This document shows, piece after piece, positions 39,371-46,438 of a stretch of 48,903 nt of DNA. Position 1 is the first letter of the stretch; every line of letters begins with the position of its first letter. This DNA comes from a virus. Under the pieces are notes generated by a model that saw nothing but the letters and a program-made list of their open reading frames with translations, did not search any database and was not told the origin of the DNA. Made by a program: the position numbers and the translations under genes. The stretch is taken from the IMG/VR virus record IMGVR_UViG_3300043469_000360, positions 1 to 48,903 of that record; one strand, 5' to 3'.

Positions 39371-39532
39371 CTAGGGCTTAAACCCTACTGACTGCCAATA
39401 GTCAGCCACTGCTTGACTAGCTTGCTCATTCACAGTCTGTAGCGCCACATGCTCACTAGCGGGCTTAGGGGCCGGGTGACAAGTGCAAGTGCACCCATCA
39501 CAACGGTGGTGGAATCCGGTGTTGCAGCTCAT
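39371..39532 (-). CDS. 53-residue Cys/His-rich protein
   Basis: 53 residues with 'H-H-R-C-D-G-C-T-C-T-C-H' (11-19), a metal-binding cluster, and an Ala/Gln-rich C-terminal helix. It starts in the TGATG overlap of the previous gene. Function unknown. Confidence 0.6.
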   Translation of the reverse strand: MSCNTGFHHRCDGCTCTCHPAPKPASEHVALQTVNEQASQAVADYWQSVGFKP

Positions 39533-39642
39533 CAGTAACCCGCTTTCGTCAGGATGGATAGAACAGTAGCAACCTGCTCATCAGTCAACGCGTCAACCGC
39601 ATCGCCGTTGATGATGTCAGGGTTATCGAATGGATTAGACAT
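39532..39642 (-). CDS. 36-residue small protein
   Basis: 36 residues, 'M-S-N-P-F-D-N-P-D-I-I-N-G' then a UBA-like or small helical end 'L-T-D-E-Q-V-A-T-V-L-S-I-L'. GAAAGTGAGC is 3 nt upstream of the ATG. Real by leader, spacing and coupling to the next gene. Confidence 0.58.
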   Translation of the reverse strand: MSNPFDNPDIINGDAVDALTDEQVATVLSILTKAGY

Positions 39643-39655
39643 GGTGCTCACTTTC

Positions 39656-39742
39656 GGCCAGGACCGTCCCGGCATGCACTAACTATACCACGGTGTTAGC
39701 GTCCAAGCCAGCAGGCAACTAGTATGTCCATTTGATTCCAGG
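39656..39742 (-). promoter_or_regulatory. Box, promoter and 5' hairpin of unit 39642-39371
   Basis: Box 39742-39727; -10 TATAGT (39687-39682) again 38 nt after TCAAATGGAC; hairpin (GCC-GGAC/GTCC-GGC, 39673-39656) 8 nt after the -10; then GAAAGTGAGC at 39655-39646. Same order as the other two units. Confidence 0.65.
39727..39742 (-). repeat. 16-bp box, copy 3
   Basis: Identical to copies at 38512 and 39302. Confidence 0.85.
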
Positions 39743-39755
39743 GGATTCGGGCACG

Positions 39756-39788
39756 AAAAAACCCCCGACCCTTGCGGGCCGGGGGCTT
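39756..39788 (-). terminator. Terminator after the 178-aa gene
   Basis: On the minus strand a stem CCCCCG...CCC / GGG...CGGGGG around GCAA is followed by TTTTTT. It ends the single-gene unit 40337-39801. Confidence 0.9.
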
Positions 39789-39800
39789 CTCCGTCAGTGC

Positions 39801-40337
39801 TTAGTTGACCTCTACCTCCGTCTCATCAGCGCTGTCCCGGTCCAGTCTGTTGTCCTCCAAGAAGGCTTCAACGATGGCGTCATCGCGCTCACTCCCCGTC
39901 AGACCCCCGTCAATCTCAAGGTCAGAGAAATAGAACTTGAGAGTGATGCACCCGTCGACCTTCTCGACACGGTAGTCGGGCAGACCATCGATGGCGTCTA
40001 TGAACAAGCCCCAGGTCTCGTTGCGCTCAATGTCACCATCGAGAGCATCCCACAACTTACGCCACAGGTTCTCAATGCGGTAGTCACCACCATCAGTGAT
40101 GTGGCGTTCTGCCTTGTTACGAAGCATGTAGCTGTAGGCGAATGAGTGCCACACCTCATCCATGGCGTGGTCACCACGACGAAGCAGGTCTTCGGCAAGT
40201 GCCAGTTCGTGCGTCAGCTCGTTGTTGTTTGAACGGTTGTAGCACTTGTCACAGCGGATGCTGTAGCTGTTAGGTATCTCAACGCCACAGTCCTTGCAGT
40301 GGCGGGTATCGCGGGTAGTGATGTCAGTGTTACTCAT
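39801..40337 (-). CDS. Zinc-ribbon early protein
   Basis: 178 residues from the ATG at 40337. A zinc ribbon lies at the N-terminus (C-K-D-C and C-D-K-C), followed by a helical part (L-A-E-D-L-L-R-R-G) and a beta part. GAAAGTGAGC is 9 nt upstream; the in-frame ATG AAA GTG AGC earlier is read as leader. Being the first gene of the minus arm with its own promoter, it is a candidate immediate-early takeover protein. Confidence 0.6.
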   Translation of the reverse strand: MSNTDITTRDTRHCKDCGVEIPNSYSIRCDKCYNRSNNNELTHELALAEDLLRRGDHAMDEVWHSFAYSYMLRNKAERHITDGGDYRIENLWRKLWDALDGDIERNETWGLFIDAIDGLPDYRVEKVDGCITLKFYFSDLEIDGGLTGSERDDAIVEAFLEDNRLDRDSADETEVEVN

Positions 40338-40368
40338 GATGATGATGCTCACTTTCATTTCAGTTACA

Positions 40369-40450
40369 GCCCTCACCGCGAGGGCATAGCACCCACTATA
40401 GCGTACCTCTAGAGATGATGTTGTATCAGGACACGCATACTTCCATTTGA
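40369..40450 (-). promoter_or_regulatory. Partial box, promoter and 5' hairpin of the 178-aa gene
   Basis: A 9-bp partial box (40450-40442) with TCAAATGGA; -10 TATAGT (40400-40395) 40 nt after; hairpin GCCCTC/GAGGGC (40385-40369) 9 nt after the -10. TACGCTA overlaps the -10 at 40405-40399. This is the divergent partner of the plus-strand promoter at 40496. Confidence 0.6.
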
Positions 40451-40495
40451 CCCATGTTTCATGCTTCGAGTTTTCTGGCACTGTAGACGCTAAGG

Positions 40496-40502
40496 TACGC
40501 TA
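40496..40502 (+). promoter_or_regulatory. Promoter -10 (TACGCTA) for the plus arm
   Basis: TACGCTA 25 nt before the ATG at 40527. A TAGACGCTA-like motif is also just upstream. It starts the plus-strand arm opposite the early promoter. Confidence 0.5.
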
Positions 40503-40526
40503 TGCGGATTGGGGGTTTGTGTTGTT

Positions 40527-41426
40527 ATGATTGTGTTTATGGTTCGCCCGCCTTCTGTTGTTCAGCCTCTGAGGAGGCAGCCTAGGCCTACCCCTAGTTT
40601 CTTGGAACCGACAGCTCCTGGGCGTTTGGATTCGTTTGTGGAGTCTTATTCGCGTTCGGCTCCGCAGGTGTATCAGGCGCAGGCCGCTAATAACATTTTT
40701 AACCCGTTTCCTTCAATCGCCCAAGCGGGTGTTGAGGGGCGTATGCCTACTGGTGCTGAGGTGGGTACGGATGCTGGGTTTTTGGCGGCAGGTTTTTTGC
40801 CTGTGGGTAAAGCGGCAAGCCAGTTGGCGGCGATTGTTAACCGTTTGAATAAGTCGACGGATGTTGGCGATTTTATGACGCCTGAGAAAATGCGGTACGC
40901 CTCAAGAGCTAATGATGCGTTTGAGGGGTTGTATAGGCCGGGGGCGCAAAGTTTTGATTACAATAATGTGCCACAGCCGGCTTCAGAGTATTTGTTTGGT
41001 TTGGTTCCGACAGAGAAGTTGTCGCCGTTGCGTGAGTTTGACCGGGCGGCAGAGCTAGAAGGTTTGGGGCGCACGGGACCAGATAATCTTAAGAAACTTG
41101 CAGAGCACATGGCTAAAGGTGGCAAATGGAGCGACCCTACAGCTGTTGGGTATTACCCAGACCAAGAGTGGGCTTATTTGGCTGAGGGTAATCATAGGTT
41201 GGCTTTGGCGGAGGCTTTGGGGTTGGAGCAGTTGCCTACAACATTGTGGCGAAAGCAATTCTACGATTATCCCCCACCAAACAAATTGCCTGTGGGCAAA
41301 CGTGTTGGGCCTTTGGACACGAACCAGTTAGCTCGTCACCAATTTTCTGATTTTCCCGACAGCGTAGGTAATTTTTATGTTCCGCCGGACATGCACCCGT
41401 ATCTTCTTAAATATTTTCAGCCATAA
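40527..41426 (+). CDS. ParB/sulfiredoxin-fold-like protein with virion-type N-terminus
   Basis: 299 residues from ATG 40527 (GGGGG about 12 nt upstream; TTG 40509 and ATG 40539 are alternatives). The N-terminal half is Pro/Arg/Ala-rich with a hydrophobic stretch 'A-G-F-L-A-A-G-F-L-P-V-G' and resembles the starts of ejected proteins. The C-terminal half has 'L-K-K-L-A-E-H-M-A...W-A-Y-L-A-E-G-N-H-R-L-A-L-A-E-A-L-G' (G-N-H-R), the ParB-N motif. It might nick DNA or bind CTP. No neighbour ParA. Confidence 0.5.
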   Translation: MIVFMVRPPSVVQPLRRQPRPTPSFLEPTAPGRLDSFVESYSRSAPQVYQAQAANNIFNPFPSIAQAGVEGRMPTGAEVGTDAGFLAAGFLPVGKAASQLAAIVNRLNKSTDVGDFMTPEKMRYASRANDAFEGLYRPGAQSFDYNNVPQPASEYLFGLVPTEKLSPLREFDRAAELEGLGRTGPDNLKKLAEHMAKGGKWSDPTAVGYYPDQEWAYLAEGNHRLALAEALGLEQLPTTLWRKQFYDYPPPNKLPVGKRVGPLDTNQLARHQFSDFPDSVGNFYVPPDMHPYLLKYFQP

Positions 41427-41447
41427 CAAATAACGCTAATGTTGTGC

Positions 41448-41454
41448 TACGCTA
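41448..41454 (+). promoter_or_regulatory. Promoter -10 (TACGCTA) before the HTH regulator
   Basis: TACGCTA 27 nt before the GTG at 41481; AACGCTA is a weaker copy 17 nt upstream. AAGGAG follows at about 41470. Confidence 0.5.
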
Positions 41455-41480
41455 TCTCCCAATAGGACTAAGGAGACATA

Positions 41481-42008
41481 GTGGACAAAAACCCGTACAT
41501 AAGATTGCGTGAACTGTGTGGCTCATCCCAAAAGGGATTTGCAGCTAAGCATGGTTTTGGCAAGATGACGATGGTGTATTTGGAGTCGGGTATGTACACC
41601 CGTGTTTCCGATAGGCAGAGTATTGCGTTGGGTACGGAGTGCCATGAGAAGGGTGTTGAGGCGCGTGAAATTTTGCGTGAAGAGTTTAATGCTGCTTCTC
41701 TTAATGAGGCTTATTTGGCTTGGCGGAGCGAGGACCGTAAACTCCGCGCCCCAGCCGTTCTTGCAAAGGCTTCGCCACCTTTTGTCGGTGATGCCGATGT
41801 TTCGCCGGTTGCCCAGTTTGTGAAAGATACTGCGGGTTCGTTGCAGGGTTTCTGCAAGCTTCTAAAAGTTCCTTCGATTACGATGACACGCTACATTCGC
41901 GGTGAAACAATTACCGTGCCTGATGCGTTTGTGTCGGCGTTGGAGGATGTGAAGTACCCACACACGGGTGCTTTGATTGATGCACAAGCGAATTGGATTG
42001 GTGCTTGA
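41481..42008 (+). CDS. Double helix-turn-helix regulator
   Basis: 175 residues from a GTG with AAGGAG 8 nt upstream. Two HTH-like units: 'I-R-L-R-E-L-C-G-S-S-Q-K-G-F-A-A-K' (about 7-40) and 'L-Q-G-F-C-K-L-L-K-V-P-S-I-T-M-T-R-Y-I' (about 120-150). Likely represses or activates phage promoters (candidate for binding the 16-bp box, not shown). The stop overlaps the next ATG. Confidence 0.62.
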   Translation: MDKNPYIRLRELCGSSQKGFAAKHGFGKMTMVYLESGMYTRVSDRQSIALGTECHEKGVEAREILREEFNAASLNEAYLAWRSEDRKLRAPAVLAKASPPFVGDADVSPVAQFVKDTAGSLQGFCKLLKVPSITMTRYIRGETITVPDAFVSALEDVKYPHTGALIDAQANWIGA

Positions 42009-42115
42009 TGATTGGGACATTGTTGGGAATGTTGGCCGTGTATGTTGTGGGCGCTTTGATTTTGATGTTGGTGGGTGCCTCGATTCAATACGACAAGAAA
42101 GGCAAGGTAAAATAA
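42008..42115 (+). CDS. 35-residue single-span membrane protein
   Basis: 35 residues: hydrophobic helix 'G-T-L-L-G-M-L-A-V-Y-V-V-G-A-L-I-L' then 'Y-D-K-K-G-K-V-K'. Its ATG overlaps the HTH gene's TGA and its stop (TAA) overlaps the next ATG in TAATG, so it is placed by coupling on both sides. A longer frame from 41977 runs through 42231 but in a different frame from these starts. Confidence 0.6.
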   Translation: MIGTLLGMLAVYVVGALILMLVGASIQYDKKGKVK

Positions 42116-42231
42116 TGTTTGGTGGAGGATACAAAAAGAAGAAGATACTGAAACTAGCACGTGAGTACGCTAGGGTTCGGGAGCTTGGGTGGGAAACCTA
42201 CTACCGTGAAATGAGCGGGCTGCTTCGCTAA
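42115..42231 (+). CDS. 38-residue basic protein (complete copy)
   Basis: 38 residues 'M-F-G-G-G-Y-K-K-K-K-I-L-K-L-A-R-E-Y-A-R...', basic helix. It ends at the ATG of the zinc-ribbon gene. The window starts inside this gene's other copy. Confidence 0.6.
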   Translation: MFGGGYKKKKILKLAREYARVRELGWETYYREMSGLLR

Positions 42232-42320
42232 ATGCCTGTTTACTCTTTTAGGTGTTCTGAGTGCCGGTCTGAAGAAGACCGGCACTTAGGCTTTGACCAC
42301 AACGTCATCGACTTATGTAA
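42194..42320. repeat. 127-bp exact repeat, right copy
   Basis: Identical to 1-127 and thus 42193 bp away; the strains diverge at the next base. Confidence 0.85.
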
Positions 42321-42426
42321 ATGCGGTGGAAAGATGACTAAAGTTTTCCAACTGTCGGGTGTACGCTTTAAAGGTGCCGGCTTCTACCGGAACGACAACC
42401 AGGTTAATAGGCCAAAGGAAGACTAA
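42232..42426 (+). CDS. FmdB-type zinc-ribbon protein (strain B)
   Basis: 64 residues; homologue of 39-242. The C-terminus is shorter ('N-R-P-K-E-D') because the next gene's ATG follows in a TAATG overlap. Zinc ligands Cys8, Cys11, Cys29 and Cys31 are kept. Confidence 0.8.
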   Translation: MPVYSFRCSECRSEEDRHLGFDHNVIDLCKCGGKMTKVFQLSGVRFKGAGFYRNDNQVNRPKED

Positions 42427-42701
42427 TGGAAGACGAAACAACTCCAGACGAGGCCGGAATGGTCGAATCCGAAGAAAAATATTACTACACTGACCGGGCT
42501 ATGGACTGCGACGGGTGGGCTGTAGTCTGCGGCGAAGAGGGCGAAGTAATGTCCTGCCACAAAACCAAACGTGAAGCAGTGCAGGCGCTTGTAGCGGCTT
42601 GCGCCGAAGATGGTTGTGAACCTGGTGGTTACTGGGAAGGCGAAATCGAAACCGAAGACGAGGGCGAAGACAAGCCCAAAGTAGAAATTAAAGTTTACTA
42701 A
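42426..42701 (+). CDS. Acidic protein present only in strain B
   Basis: 91 residues, acidic (Glu/Asp-rich at both ends) with four Cys: 'D-C-D-G-W-A-V-V-C-G-E-E-G-E' and 'A-A-C-A-E-D-G-C-E'. TAATG coupling with the zinc-ribbon gene. Strain A has no trace of it between 'CCAAAG' and 'TGACGATTTGTAA'. Function unknown. Confidence 0.65.
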   Translation: MEDETTPDEAGMVESEEKYYYTDRAMDCDGWAVVCGEEGEVMSCHKTKREAVQALVAACAEDGCEPGGYWEGEIETEDEGEDKPKVEIKVY

Positions 42702-42906
42702 CTGACGATTTGTAAGATTCACGCCCGACCATTTGTATAGTTTACAAATATGCGTGCTTGCACAGATTAAGGTATTTTTGCCCTGTCAAAACACGCTTAC
42801 AAGCTTTTTTGTGTGTGAGCGCACACATTTCTGAATAGCAGAAATTCTGCACTACCGTTTTAACACTCTATACGCTACCGAAATACCATACGATACACTA
42901 ACTCTC
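42702..42906 (+). promoter_or_regulatory. Leader/promoter region before small terminase (strain B)
   Basis: Conserved ends with 243-461, different middle. TACGCTA at 42871-42877 is 30 nt before the ATG. A perfect palindrome ATTTCTG/CAGAAAT (42827-42845) and a GTGTG/CACAC dyad replace the strain A dyad. No gene seen. Confidence 0.5.
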
Positions 42907-43623
42907 ATGGATGAATTTGAACAGTTTGAGGGCGGTGTCGCAGTTCATCTACCTGACGGCAACACCAAACACATCGCAACCCCTGACGGGTACACCGACA
43001 CAGCGTTCCGTGGAACCCTCGCAGCGTTCCACACAGCGTACATGCGAAACGGTAAACGCCCTTCTGTCGATGACGTGCACGAGCTGTGGCCCAAACTGTC
43101 AAAGAAAACAATTAGCGGCATTGTCGGTACGCTAGAATTCGGAGAGGCTCTTGCCCACCGAGGCATACACTGGGACCCCAAAGACGGGCTCAGCATGGAA
43201 CAACAAACCGTCCTACTTAAACTATCCGACCCCTTCGACAGGCGCGGGCTTGCATCCAAACTTAAAGACCTTGGCGTGCCCATGCCGCGTTTTCAAGCCT
43301 GGCTCAAACAATCTTTATTTAACGAGTTATATAACCAGCACACTAAAAACAATTACGAAGAAGCCCTTCCCGCCATCCGACAAAGGCTCATTGGTAACGC
43401 TGAAGCTGGCGACCAGCGGGCCATCGAACTCGTGTTTGCTATGACGGGTGAATGGAACCCCAACCAACAACATTTGGAGGATGCTCGCACTATTGTTTTG
43501 AAAGTTGTTGAGGCTATAATTAGACATGTCAAGGACGTGAAGACACGAGAAGCAATCCTATCGGACGTTTCACTGTACGCTGGTACTCTGGCGAGTATGA
43601 ACCAGCAGAAGACCTTGGAGTAA
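42907..43623 (+). CDS. Putative terminase small subunit (strain B)
   Basis: 238 residues; homologue of 462-1181 with about six changes by eye (such as P/S, A/V, M/L). The start is the first in-frame Met here, which settles the strain A start. Same family reasoning. Confidence 0.6.
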   Translation: MDEFEQFEGGVAVHLPDGNTKHIATPDGYTDTAFRGTLAAFHTAYMRNGKRPSVDDVHELWPKLSKKTISGIVGTLEFGEALAHRGIHWDPKDGLSMEQQTVLLKLSDPFDRRGLASKLKDLGVPMPRFQAWLKQSLFNELYNQHTKNNYEEALPAIRQRLIGNAEAGDQRAIELVFAMTGEWNPNQQHLEDARTIVLKVVEAIIRHVKDVKTREAILSDVSLYAGTLASMNQQKTLE

Positions 43624-43626
43624 TAA

Positions 43627-44022
43627 ATGGCAACCACTACCACTAAGCTCGGGCTAACTAAGCCTGATTTTGTTGACGTTGTAGACATTTCGCAGCTTAA
43701 TACAAACGCAAACAAAATTGATGCTGCTGCTGGTTTTACTATTTGTACTTCTTCGACTAGGCCTTCTACTCCTTGGTTAGGCCAACCAATTTTTGAGACT
43801 GACACGGTGAGTTCCAAGATATGGAACGGCACGGCATGGATTGGCACTACTGGTTTTACTATTTGTACTTCCTCAACTAGACCTTCTGTTCCGTGGTTGG
43901 GCCAACCTATTTTTGAGACTGATACTCTTAAAAGTTTTGTGTGGGATGGTTCCGCGTGGAAAGTTTTGGGCGGCGGGGCTGGCGGCGGTTTTGATAGTGT
44001 ATTCTTATTGATGGGAGCATAA
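43627..44022 (+). CDS. Short tail fibre base with duplicated module (strain B)
   Basis: 131 residues. The N-terminal ~36 residues match the strain A 326-aa protein, then a ~40-residue module 'G-F-T-I-C-T-S-S-T-R-P...W-L-G-Q-P-I-F-E-T-D-T' occurs twice in tandem (about 36-75 and 76-115). The strain A protein has one copy of this type. It ends with a Gly-rich linker. Confidence 0.62.
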   Translation: MATTTTKLGLTKPDFVDVVDISQLNTNANKIDAAAGFTICTSSTRPSTPWLGQPIFETDTVSSKIWNGTAWIGTTGFTICTSSTRPSVPWLGQPIFETDTLKSFVWDGSAWKVLGGGAGGGFDSVFLLMGA

Positions 44023-44026
44023 CAAC

Positions 44027-44350
44027 ATGGCATACAAAGTTCTTGGGCAGTCTGCGCCCGCGGCAACTACTGACACAAATGTTTACACAGTACCTTCTGC
44101 TACCGAAACTGTAATTTCTACGATTGTGATTGCTAACCGGGCCGCTACTGCTGGCACGTTTCGTTTGTCGGTTCGACCTAATGGTGCGACGATTGCTAAC
44201 CAGCACTATCTTGCATACGATGTGCCTATTGCCGGTGCCGATTCTACGACGTTGACGCTTGGTATTACGTTGGATGCTACTGACGTGGTGACGTTTTATG
44301 CGTCAAGCGCCAACATGAGCATTAATGTTTTCGGCACTGAAATCGTTTAG
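44027..44350 (+). CDS. Small beta virion protein (strain B)
   Basis: 107 residues, 'M-A-Y-K-V-L-G-Q-S-A-P...N-V-Y-T-V-P-S' then an all-beta fold with 'I-V-I-A-N-R-A-A-T-A' and 'L-G-I-T-L-D-A-T-D-V-V-T-F-Y-A'. I recognise this as a widespread small phage virion protein that sits among fibre genes. No counterpart in strain A. Confidence 0.6.
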   Translation: MAYKVLGQSAPAATTDTNVYTVPSATETVISTIVIANRAATAGTFRLSVRPNGATIANQHYLAYDVPIAGADSTTLTLGITLDATDVVTFYASSANMSINVFGTEIV

Positions 44351-44362
44351 GGGTAACGACTA

Positions 44363-45175
44363 ATGGCTGTTACCAGTTTTAGAGCATCAAGTATGAGGAC
44401 TTTTGACAAGTCCAACAAAATGAACTTGGGCGCTGGGTTAGTTCAGTGGCTTGTTGTCGCTGGCGGCGGCGGTGGCGGTAACGGCGAGGGTGCCGCTGGC
44501 GGTGGTGGCGGTGGCGGTGGAGCCGGCGGTTACGTTTCTGGCAGTGCTGTTGCTTTTCCGTTTACTAACGCCGATTTTGCTATAGGTGCCGGTGGTGCCG
44601 CTAACCAAGGACAAGGCAACAACAGTTTTGTCTCTAACTTGGCTGGCGCTTTAGGTGGTGGCGGTGGCAGGGCAGACAATGACGGGTCGCTAGGTATCTC
44701 TGGCGGTTCTGGTGGAGGCGGTTGCGGTGACGGTATTGGGCCTGGGCGTGGTCTCTATCCGCAAGGTAATGATGGTGAACCAAACAGGTCGGGAACACGG
44801 TTCGGTGACGGGGGTGGTGGTGCCGGTGAACGAGGTGGCGTTGACGCCGGTGGAGCTGGTGGTGACGGACTTGCTTGGGCTGGTAATGGTGTAACTTACG
44901 CCGGCGGTGGCGCGGGGGGCGGTGCTGGTCAAATTGGCGGCGACGGTGGTGGCGGTAATAGTCAGGTGGCAGGTACGGCCAATACAGGCGGTGGCGGTGG
45001 CGGTGGTGCCGCCAGTGGGGGTTTCGGTGCGGCTGGTGGTTCTGGCATTATTATTTTTATCTACCCAGAGGCAAGAACTTTGACGGTTACTGGTGGGACA
45101 AGTTCCACCACTACGGCAAACGGATTCAAGACTACGACAATTACGGCTGGCACAGGAACATTGGCGGTATCATAA
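44363..45175 (+). CDS. Glycine-rich tail fibre tip / adhesin (strain B)
   Basis: 270 residues, with a short polar start and a long Gly-rich polyglycine-II bundle (about 35-230), ending in a beta strand. Same class as the strain A adhesins but a different protein. TAATG with the next gene. Confidence 0.62.
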   Translation: MAVTSFRASSMRTFDKSNKMNLGAGLVQWLVVAGGGGGGNGEGAAGGGGGGGGAGGYVSGSAVAFPFTNADFAIGAGGAANQGQGNNSFVSNLAGALGGGGGRADNDGSLGISGGSGGGGCGDGIGPGRGLYPQGNDGEPNRSGTRFGDGGGGAGERGGVDAGGAGGDGLAWAGNGVTYAGGGAGGGAGQIGGDGGGGNSQVAGTANTGGGGGGGAASGGFGAAGGSGIIIFIYPEARTLTVTGGTSSTTTANGFKTTTITAGTGTLAVS

Positions 45176-45501
45176 TGGCTCATTACGCTTTTTTGGACAC
45201 AGACAACATTGTTACTGAAGTAATTGTTGGGTGCGATGAAGATGACACATCGCATGGCGTTAGTGGTTGGGAAGAATGGTATAGCGGCTTTCGCAAGCAA
45301 CGGTGTTTGCAAACTTCCTATAACACTCTTGGCGGTGTTCACTTGCTGGGTGGAACACCTTTTCGAGGAAACTATGCCGGTATTGGTTACACCTATGACG
45401 AAACTCTTGATGCTTTTATTCCACCAAAACCTGAACAAGGTCAATGGGTTTTAGATGAAAACACTTATTTATGGAAAGAAGTAATCGATGAAACTGAGTA
45501 A
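45175..45501 (+). CDS. Fibre-associated protein of the QTSYN/AGIGYTYDE type (strain B)
   Basis: 108 residues. 'L-D-T-D-N-I-V-T-E-V-I-V', 'Q-T-S-Y-N', 'N-Y-A-G-I-G-Y-T-Y-D-E...P-P-K-P' and a final Trp motif identify a small family found with phage fibres and in environmental phages. Probably a fibre cap or chaperone. It overlaps the endolysin start by 14 nt. Confidence 0.62.
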   Translation: MAHYAFLDTDNIVTEVIVGCDEDDTSHGVSGWEEWYSGFRKQRCLQTSYNTLGGVHLLGGTPFRGNYAGIGYTYDETLDAFIPPKPEQGQWVLDENTYLWKEVIDETE

Positions 45502-46051
45502 CCCTGCCCCCGGACGCCCCGTAACCTCAACCTATGGATGGCGCATCCACCCCATCACCAAAAAACGCGCCTTCCACAGAGGCACCGACTTCGGAGGAAA
45601 CTTCGACGTACTATCAGCCGCCCCAGGCGTTGTCGTACACATCGGCTGGTCACCCAAAGGTGGCGGTCACACCGTCATCATTGAACACCAACGCGACCTA
45701 TTCACTGCCTACTACCACGGTGCCCACAAAACTAAACTCAACGTAGGCGACATTGTAAAAACAGGCGATGTTGTTTACCGTGCCGGAAACACCGGCGCTA
45801 GCAACGGACCTCACCTTCACTTCGAGGTTCGCACCAGCCGCAAATTCGGCACAGACGTAGACCCCCAACCCTATTTCACTGAGCAAGGACCAACTAAAAT
45901 TAATGTAAACGGTGTGATGGACAAAGAAACTTGGAAAGCCATGCAAACCATTCTTCGCAACGAGAATTACTACGCTGGCAAAATTGATGGTGTCGCTGGT
46001 AAACTGACAATCTCAGCACTCCAGAAATACATTAACGACGGGAAATTCTAA
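45488..46051 (+). CDS. Endolysin: M23 peptidase (strain B)
   Basis: 187 residues, homologous to 4283-4846; His30, Asp34, His77, His109 and His111 are kept. More diverged than TerL or exonuclease, notably in the linker after the catalytic domain. TAATG with holin. Confidence 0.88.
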   Translation: MKLSNPAPGRPVTSTYGWRIHPITKKRAFHRGTDFGGNFDVLSAAPGVVVHIGWSPKGGGHTVIIEHQRDLFTAYYHGAHKTKLNVGDIVKTGDVVYRAGNTGASNGPHLHFEVRTSRKFGTDVDPQPYFTEQGPTKINVNGVMDKETWKAMQTILRNENYYAGKIDGVAGKLTISALQKYINDGKF

Positions 46052-46275
46052 TGAACGAACTCATCATCACCATCAAAAGGGCACAGGCTTACGCCAAAGC
46101 CATTATTGCAGGTGTCGGAAGTATCCTTGTGGCTCTCAGCAGTGTTGGCACTGAACTTGGTGTCACTCTGGTTCCCGCAGAATCACAAGCTTGGGTTACC
46201 TTCGCACTCGCAGCATTGACTGCTTTTTCTACTTGGGCTGTGCCTAACGTCGACCCTGACGGTAAAACGGAGTAA
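46051..46275 (+). CDS. Holin (strain B)
   Basis: 74 residues, two TM helices, homologue of 4846-5064 with a slightly longer end (D-P-D-G-K-T-E). Confidence 0.8.
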   Translation: MNELIITIKRAQAYAKAIIAGVGSILVALSSVGTELGVTLVPAESQAWVTFALAALTAFSTWAVPNVDPDGKTE

Positions 46276-46280
46276 AAAGT

Positions 46281-46312
46281 AAAAAAGCCCCGGTTATGCC
46301 GGGGCTTTTTTT
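46281..46312. terminator. Bidirectional terminator (strain B)
   Basis: Same GCCCCGG/CCGGGGC stem and TTATG loop as at 5070-5100 with T and A tracts on both sides. Confidence 0.92.
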
Positions 46313-46391
46313 ATTGACAACTGTCGCACATTAACGCTTCCATTGGGTCTGTGGGGCAAGCATAGCCATCGACAAGTTCAACATTATCCAT
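46311..46391 (-). CDS. 26-residue cysteine-knuckle microprotein (strain B)
   Basis: Homologue of 5100-5180 with a single amino-acid change (Asn8 to Asp) and several synonymous changes. Cys12, Cys22 and Cys25 are kept. Confidence 0.75.
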   Translation of the reverse strand: MDNVELVDGYACPTDPMEALMCDSCQ

Positions 46392-46405
46392 TTTTATTCC
46401 TTTTT

Positions 46406-46412
46406 TACGCTA
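46406..46412 (+). promoter_or_regulatory. Promoter -10 (TACGCTA), strain B exonuclease operon
   Basis: Same motif and spacing (27 nt to the ATG at 46439) as in strain A. Confidence 0.55.
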
Positions 46413-46438
46413 AGATTGCCCAAACGGTTAGGACAACC

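Noticed and set aside
41977-42231. 84-aa frame running through the two tiny genes before the zinc-ribbon gene
   Set aside because: Its start lies inside the HTH gene; two shorter genes with overlapping stop-starts fit better, although the last 38 residues are the same frame as the 42115 gene.
46343-46438. 32-codon N-terminal extension of the strain B exonuclease
   Set aside because: Not present in strain A, and it would include the promoter and overlap the antisense microgene.
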